The notes beneath the pieces are model-generated. The model searched no databases, was not told where the DNA came from, and worked only from the letters and a program-made list of their open reading frames with translations. DNA of 25,064 bases, from assembly GCA_964462985.1 (NCBI GenBank), contig CAYXAA010000051.1:1-25064 (forward strand), written 5' to 3'. The DNA is from CAYXAA01 sp964462985. GTDB lineage: Bacteria; Pseudomonadota; Alphaproteobacteria; Rhizobiales; Stappiaceae. The position numbers and the translations under genes are program-made. Position 1 is the stretch's first letter; the number at the start of each line of letters is the position of its first letter. This document shows, one piece after another, positions 20,205 to 25,064 of the stretch.

Positions 20205-22835
20205 ATGCAGGATCCCACTTCGCCGACGGCCGCTGCGGCAGGTGATGACGCACCAGATGGCCCGGCCGTTCCGAAGCGGGCGAGCAGCGTCGTGACCACC
20301 GCCGACCCGGAAGAGCTGCCGAACCGGGCGCCCCGACCCGAAGGAGAAAAGGAGGACCTGCTCCGCGCCTGGGCGACGCCGAAGGGCCTGGGCCTCATCA
20401 CAGCCGTCAACAACTCCGTCATCGGCCTGCTCTACATCGGCGTTGCATTCCTGTTCTTTTTGCTGGCCGGGGTTCTGGCAATGCTGATGCGCACCCAGCT
20501 TGCGATTCCCGGAAACGATTTCATCGGCCAGGATCTTTATAATCAGATCTTCACGGTCCACGGCACCACGATGATGTTCCTCTTCGCCGTTCCCGCGGTA
20601 GAGGCACTCGGAGTCATGCTGCTGCCGCAGATGCTCGCCGCGCGCGATCTGCCGTTTCCCCGCCTCAGCGCGTTCGCGATCTGGGCTTATGTCGTTGGCG
20701 GCCTCGTCTTCTTTTCCACCATCTTCTACGACCTGGCGCCGAAAGGCGGCTGGTTCATGTATCCGCCACTGACGCTCAAGCAGTTCTCGCCAGGGGACAA
20801 TGCGGATTTCTGGCTGCTCGGGATCGGTTTCATTGAGATCTCGGCCATCGCCGGGGCGGTCGAAATCGTGGTTGGCGCGCTCAGAACCCGCCCCCCGGGC
20901 ATGTCACTGGCCAAGATGCCGATTTTCGCCTGGAGCATGCTCATCTTTGCGGCGATGATCATCTTTGCCTTCCCGGCCGTGATCCTCGCGACAATGTTGC
21001 TGGAAATCGAACGTTCGTTCGGCTGGCCGTTCTTCACGGCGGCCAAGGGAGGCGATCCGCTGCTTTGGCAGCACCTGTTCTGGTTCTTCGGCCATCCCGA
21101 GGTCTATATCATTTTCCTGCCCGCGGCCGGCCTCGTTTCAATGATCGTGGCGACGATGGCCCGCCACCCGCTCGTCGGCTATCACCTCGTCGTCGTCGCC
21201 CTGATCGGCACCGGTTTCTTCAGCTTCGGCCTGTGGGTGCATCACATGTTCACCACGGGAATCCCGGCCCTCAGCCTGGGCTTCTTTTCCGCTGCAAGCA
21301 TGGCCGTTGCCATTCCTTCGGGCATTCAGGTTTTCGCCTGGATCGCCACGATCGCCGCAGGCCGAAAGCGGTTCCGCATCACCACGCCGTCGCTCTTTGT
21401 CCTCGGCTTCCTGTTTATCTTCACCGTCGGGGGGCTCACCGGGATCATGGTGGCGCTCGTCCCGCTCGATTACCAGGTGCACGACACCTATTTCGTTGTC
21501 GCGCATTTCCACTATGTGCTGATTGGCGGAATGGTGTTTCCGCTGTTCGCGACCTTCTATTACTGGACCCCGATGGTGAGCAGCCGCAAGCTGTCCGAGC
21601 GTCTCGGCCGCTGGGTGTTCTGGCTGATGTTCATCGGCTTCAACGTCAGCTTCTTTCCGATGCATATCACCGGGCTGCGCGGCATGCCGCGCCGGGTGTG
21701 GACTTATGAAGAGGGCCTTGGCTGGGACACGCTCAATCTGGTGTCCACCGTCGGCACCTACATTCTGGCGGCCGGCGTCCTTCTGTTCGTCATCGATCTC
21801 TTCCGCAATTTCCGGCCGAGCTCGGCCGGCGGCGAGGACAATCCCTGGGGCGCCGGCACGCTGGAATGGCTGCCGGGCGACGTCTACTCCACCCGGAGCA
21901 TCCCGCTGGTCACCAGCCGCGAGCCACTCTGGGATCGGCCCAGCCTGGCACGTGAGGTCGAGGAGGGCCGGCATTTCCTGCCGAACGCGCCGACCGGCGG
22001 CCGCGAAACGATTGTAACCAGCGCCATCGACGGGCGACCGCAGTACATCATCCAGATGCCCGGGCCGGGCTGGGCCCATGTCGTTGCCGCCGTCTTTACC
22101 GCTGCCTGTTTCCTGCTCTTGACCGTCAAGGCCGTCATTCCAGCCATTGCCTGCGGCATCATCGCCATCGGCGCCTGCATCGCCTGGACCTGGGAGCTCG
22201 ACCAGGGACCGGGCAAGGGCGAAGTCGATATCGGCGGCGGCATCAGGCTGCCCACCTACATGTCGGGGCCAAGTTCGCATTCCTGGTGGGCAATGATCGT
22301 GCTCATCCTGGTGGCGTCGTCGCTCTACATCGCCTATGTCTTCTCCTATCTTTTTCTCTGGGTCGTCTCTCCGGAAGTCTGGGCACCAAAAGGGTCTCCC
22401 GCGCTGCCCGACCTGACGTGGCCGGGTACGGCCGCGCTGCTGGCGATCGGGGGAACGGCCCTGCTGCTTTGGGCTCAGCGCGGGCTGCGGGCGTCCGGCA
22501 AGCGTAACTCCGCCGTCCCTGTTCTTCTCGCGGTGTCGGGACTGTGTCTCGCCGCAGCCGTTGCGGTGGAAGCGGCGGGGCACTGGTCGGCCGGACTGAG
22601 GCCGGCCGAGAATGCCTATAGCGCCATGGTCTACATGGCCAGCGTCGTCAACGTTCAGGTCGCCTTCGCCACACTCGTCCTCGTCGGGTTCGCCATTGCC
22701 CGCCATCTGACCGGGAAACTCGACCGGGTGCGGTGCGTCAGCTTCGACAACGCGAAGCTGCTCTATTTCTACACCGCCGCCCAGCTTCTGGCCGGCCTGG
22801 TCCTCATTCACGGCTTTCCAAGAGCAGTGGGGTGA
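20205..22835 (+). CDS. Cytochrome c oxidase subunit I-III fusion (CoxAC type)
   Basis: This is the catalytic subunit of a heme-copper oxidase fused to a subunit III domain, 876 residues. The subunit I core (about 60-590) has heme a ligands His119 and His436, heme a3 ligand His434, and CuB ligands His297, His346 and His347. Tyr301 and Glu299 sit in GHPEVY as in A1-type oxidases. Asp148 (RDLPFPR) fits the D-channel entrance. The K-channel lysine position in IPSGIQVF is Gln375, and Ser372 replaces the Thr. The C-terminal half (about 630-876), starting near TYMSGPSSHSW and ending YTAAQLLAGLVLIHGFPR, is the subunit III part. No subunit II gene is present nearby. The frame is open upstream of 20205, but that overlaps the CtaG-like gene. 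Confidence 0.92.
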   Translation: MQDPTSPTAAAAGDDAPDGPAVPKRASSVVTTADPEELPNRAPRPEGEKEDLLRAWATPKGLGLITAVNNSVIGLLYIGVAFLFFLLAGVLAMLMRTQLAIPGNDFIGQDLYNQIFTVHGTTMMFLFAVPAVEALGVMLLPQMLAARDLPFPRLSAFAIWAYVVGGLVFFSTIFYDLAPKGGWFMYPPLTLKQFSPGDNADFWLLGIGFIEISAIAGAVEIVVGALRTRPPGMSLAKMPIFAWSMLIFAAMIIFAFPAVILATMLLEIERSFGWPFFTAAKGGDPLLWQHLFWFFGHPEVYIIFLPAAGLVSMIVATMARHPLVGYHLVVVALIGTGFFSFGLWVHHMFTTGIPALSLGFFSAASMAVAIPSGIQVFAWIATIAAGRKRFRITTPSLFVLGFLFIFTVGGLTGIMVALVPLDYQVHDTYFVVAHFHYVLIGGMVFPLFATFYYWTPMVSSRKLSERLGRWVFWLMFIGFNVSFFPMHITGLRGMPRRVWTYEEGLGWDTLNLVSTVGTYILAAGVLLFVIDLFRNFRPSSAGGEDNPWGAGTLEWLPGDVYSTRSIPLVTSREPLWDRPSLAREVEEGRHFLPNAPTGGRETIVTSAIDGRPQYIIQMPGPGWAHVVAAVFTAACFLLLTVKAVIPAIACGIIAIGACIAWTWELDQGPGKGEVDIGGGIRLPTYMSGPSSHSWWAMIVLILVASSLYIAYVFSYLFLWVVSPEVWAPKGSPALPDLTWPGTAALLAIGGTALLLWAQRGLRASGKRNSAVPVLLAVSGLCLAAAVAVEAAGHWSAGLRPAENAYSAMVYMASVVNVQVAFATLVLVGFAIARHLTGKLDRVRCVSFDNAKLLYFYTAAQLLAGLVLIHGFPRAVG

Positions 22836-22836
22836 T

Positions 22837-23217
22837 ATGGCCAGGCACAACGAAACGACTCCGATCCCACAGCCCTCGACAACGGGAACATTGTTCTACC
22901 TGCTGTTTGGGCTGATCGTCTGGGCAGCGCAGCTGACGCTGCTTTACGGTGCACATACCCTTGTCTGCGCCCTTGGCGCTTCAACCGCGATCAACACTGT
23001 CATCGTCGGCAGTGTGACCATCATCGCGGCGGCCGCGCTGCTTCTGCTGCTGCTCTTTCAAAATCGCGCCGCCCGGATCTGCGGACTTCCCCCTCGCGCC
23101 GAAGACCGTGGCACCTATGACGCGGTAACACGCACCGTCTGTCTTTTGTCGCTGATCGCCGTTTTCTGGACCGGCATGACGGCCGTAATCATCGAGGCCT
23201 GCGCCCAGGGGCGATGA
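22837..23217 (+). CDS. Small three-span membrane protein of the oxidase operon
   Basis: This is a 126-residue membrane protein starting one base after the oxidase stop. It has three hydrophobic segments: about 18-45 (FYLLFGLIVWAAQLTLLYG), 52-74 (VIVGSVTIIAAAALLLLLL) and 98-121. A short basic loop (FQNRAARICG) lies between the second and third. Position and topology suggest an accessory or subunit IV-like component of the oxidase. I do not recognise a named family. It is the last gene of the predicted ctaG-coxAC operon. The following 240 bases to etfD hold no subunit II or cytochrome c gene. Confidence 0.75.
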   Translation: MARHNETTPIPQPSTTGTLFYLLFGLIVWAAQLTLLYGAHTLVCALGASTAINTVIVGSVTIIAAAALLLLLLFQNRAARICGLPPRAEDRGTYDAVTRTVCLLSLIAVFWTGMTAVIIEACAQGR

Positions 23218-23291
23218 CGGCTGCCCCGCCGCGCGAAGGCCTATCGACGCCTCAGCCCTCCCGCCGAACGGCAGAACCGCGCATCATTCCC

Positions 23292-23300
23292 TTTACGTAA
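23292..23300. promoter_or_regulatory. Short palindrome upstream of etfD
   Basis: TTTACGTAA contains the perfect 8-bp palindrome TTACGTAA and is followed by GCGTTATG, about 160 bases before etfD. It faintly resembles the ACGTAA-containing operators of MerR-type LiuR regulators, which control branched-chain amino acid catabolism genes in proteobacteria. This is only a similarity. Confidence 0.25.
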
Positions 23301-23457
23301 GCGTTATGACACAGCGATGATGGATGACTGCGTTGCGAGGCCTAGCGGCGTGATCTAAACAGGGTGATGGGGTCCCTCGCCGCACAGTCGGGACGGGACG
23401 GACACGCCCAGCAATGATTCGGACGCCCGCGGCCTGGCGGGCTAAGGGGGAGAGCGC

Positions 23458-25064
23458 ATGGCGGAGACCGACGAACTGCCCGAACGCGAGAGCATGGACT
23501 TCGACGTCGTGATCGTCGGCGCCGGCCCTGCGGGCCTTGCCGCGGCGATCCGGCTGAAGCAGATCGCCAACGACAGGGGCGAGGAGCTATCGGTTGTCGT
23601 GCTGGAAAAGGGCTCGGAGGTCGGCGCGCATATCCTCTCGGGCGCCGTCATCGATCCGATCGGACTCGACCGCTTGCTGCCGGAGTGGCGCAGCGAGGAG
23701 ACGCCGCTGAAGACGCCAGTGACTGCAGACCACTTTCTTGTGCTCGGCCCGGCCGGCTCGATGCGGCTGCCGAACATCTTCATGCCGAAGCTGATGGGCA
23801 ACCACGGCAATTACATCGTCTCGCTCGGCAATGTCTGCCGCTGGCTGGCGGAAAAGGCCGAGGCGCTCGGCGTCGAGATCTATCCGGGCTTTGCCGCCGC
23901 CGAGATGCTCTACGATGGCGACACGGTCGTTGGCGTTGCCACCGGCGACATGGGCATCGGCCGCGACGGCAAGCCCAACGCGAATTTCACCCGGGGGATG
24001 GAGCTGCGCGGCAAGTACGTGCTGATCGCCGAGGGCGCGCGCGGCTCCCTCGCCAAGCAGCTGATCGCCCGATATGAGCTCGACAAGGGCTGCGAGCCGC
24101 CGAAGTTCGGCATCGGGCTCAAGGAGTTGTGGCAGGTTGCCCCCGAGAAGCACCGCCCGGGCCTCGTCCAGCACTCGTTCGGCTGGCCGCTCGACAGCCG
24201 GACCGGCGGCGGCTCGTTCCTCTATCACCTCGAGGACAACCAGGTAGCGGTCGGATTCGTGGTCCACCTCAACTACGAAAACCCCTATCTGTCGCCGTTC
24301 GACGAGTTCCAGCGCTTCAAGACGCACCCCGCGATCCGCGACACGTTCGAGGGCGGCAAACGGATTTCCTACGGTGCACGGGCCATCACCGAGGGCGGCT
24401 GGCAATCGGTGCCGAAGTTGTCGTTTCCGGGCGGGCTGCTGATCGGCTGCTCCGCCGGCCTGGTCAACGTTCCGCGAATCAAGGGCTCGCACAACGCCAT
24501 GCTGTCGGGAATGCTGGCGGCCGAGCACGTGGCCGCCGCGCTCGCTGAGGGCAAGGCCAATGCGGAACTCACCGCCTTCGACACGGCGTGGCGCGCAGGC
24601 GACATCGGGCGTGACCTCAAGAAGGTGCGCAACGTCAAGCCGCTGTGGTCGCGCTACGGCACCTGGCTTGGCATCGCGCTCGGCGGCCTCGACATGTGGA
24701 CCAACGAGTTGTTCGGCTTTTCGTTCTTCGGCACGCTGAAGCACGGCAAGCGAGATTTCGAGACGCTGAAGCCGGCAGCGCAGTGCAAGCCAATCGACTA
24801 TCCCAAGCCGGACGGCGTCATCACCTTCGACAAGCTGTCATCAGTGTTCCTGTCGAACACCAACCACGAGGAGGACCAGCCGGTCCACCTCAAGGTCAAG
24901 GACATGGCGCTGCAGAAGGCGTCGGAGCACGACGTCTATGCCGGCCCGTCGAACCGCTACTGCCCGGCCGGGGTCTACGAGTGGATCGAGGAAGGCGAGG
25001 ATGCACCGCGCTTCCAGATCAACGCGCAGAACTGCGTCCACTGCAAGACCTGCGACATCAAGGA
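23458..25064 (+). CDS. etfD: Electron transfer flavoprotein-ubiquinone oxidoreductase (3' end beyond window)
   Basis: This is an inner-membrane-associated flavoenzyme that passes electrons from electron transfer flavoprotein, hence from fatty acid and amino acid dehydrogenases, to ubiquinone. The FAD-binding motif is DVVIVGAGPAG (16-26). Family segments include GAHILSGAVIDP, GIGLKELWQV and GCSAGLVNVPRIKGSHNAM, where the membrane and quinone region lies. The 4Fe-4S ligands are Cys502 (NRYCPAGVYEW) and Cys526, Cys529 and Cys532 (NCVHCKTCDIK). The window ends after codon 535, with roughly 20 residues missing. The ATG at 23458 has GGGGGAGA about seven bases upstream. It is divergent from the uracil-DNA glycosylase gene 11 kb away. 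Confidence 0.96.
   Translation, partial: MAETDELPERESMDFDVVIVGAGPAGLAAAIRLKQIANDRGEELSVVVLEKGSEVGAHILSGAVIDPIGLDRLLPEWRSEETPLKTPVTADHFLVLGPAGSMRLPNIFMPKLMGNHGNYIVSLGNVCRWLAEKAEALGVEIYPGFAAAEMLYDGDTVVGVATGDMGIGRDGKPNANFTRGMELRGKYVLIAEGARGSLAKQLIARYELDKGCEPPKFGIGLKELWQVAPEKHRPGLVQHSFGWPLDSRTGGGSFLYHLEDNQVAVGFVVHLNYENPYLSPFDEFQRFKTHPAIRDTFEGGKRISYGARAITEGGWQSVPKLSFPGGLLIGCSAGLVNVPRIKGSHNAMLSGMLAAEHVAAALAEGKANAELTAFDTAWRAGDIGRDLKKVRNVKPLWSRYGTWLGIALGGLDMWTNELFGFSFFGTLKHGKRDFETLKPAAQCKPIDYPKPDGVITFDKLSSVFLSNTNHEEDQPVHLKVKDMALQKASEHDVYAGPSNRYCPAGVYEWIEEGEDAPRFQINAQNCVHCKTCDIK

Noticed and set aside
21138..22850. 570-codon minus-strand frame opposite the oxidase gene
   Set aside because: It lies wholly opposite conserved oxidase helices and has a low-complexity charged composition.

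Overview
The window is GC-rich DNA from an alphaproteobacterium, most likely of the Hyphomicrobiales (Rhizobiales). The evidence is the split glyQ/glyS glycyl-tRNA synthetase, a NepR-type anti-sigma factor, an ETF-ubiquinone oxidoreductase, a TRAP transporter, and short intergenic repeats of a kind common in that order. No rRNA, tRNA, transposase or CRISPR array was seen.

Region 1 (1-4853) is housekeeping and reads on the minus strand: an S49 peptidase, a 60-residue membrane protein, glyQ and glyS. Region 2 (4925-11063) looks like a catabolic module. A self-sufficient P450 of the CYP116B type (P450, flavin/NAD reductase and 2Fe-2S ferredoxin in one chain) is followed by dctP, dctQ and dctM of a TRAP transporter. 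An IclR regulator is divergent from it. The promoter between them carries a near-perfect 25-bp palindrome at the start site, and an intrinsic terminator separates dctP from dctQM. A family-4-like uracil-DNA glycosylase follows (11101-11997, minus).

Region 3 (about 12000-23300) is the most interesting part. It holds an orphan nepR, a DUF3309 miniprotein, a CaCA-type antiporter, several small secreted, membrane or soluble proteins, an ExoD-like protein, an epimerase plus GT4 glycosyltransferase pair, and a heme-copper oxidase operon (CtaG-like, fused CoxA-CoxC, small membrane protein) that has no subunit II. Seven sites matching the EcfG general-stress promoter (GGAAC-N16/17-NGTT) lie in this block. 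Each is correctly oriented in front of a gene or operon. I infer an approximately 11-kb general-stress-response gene cluster, sitting between the divergent udg and etfD genes.

Region 4 (23458-end) is etfD, truncated by the window edge within its 4Fe-4S cysteine cluster.

Several genes are too short to be picked up by ordinary ORF calling: the DUF3309 gene at 12382-12540, and a 24-codon leader ORF whose stop overlaps the epimerase start (19440-19514).
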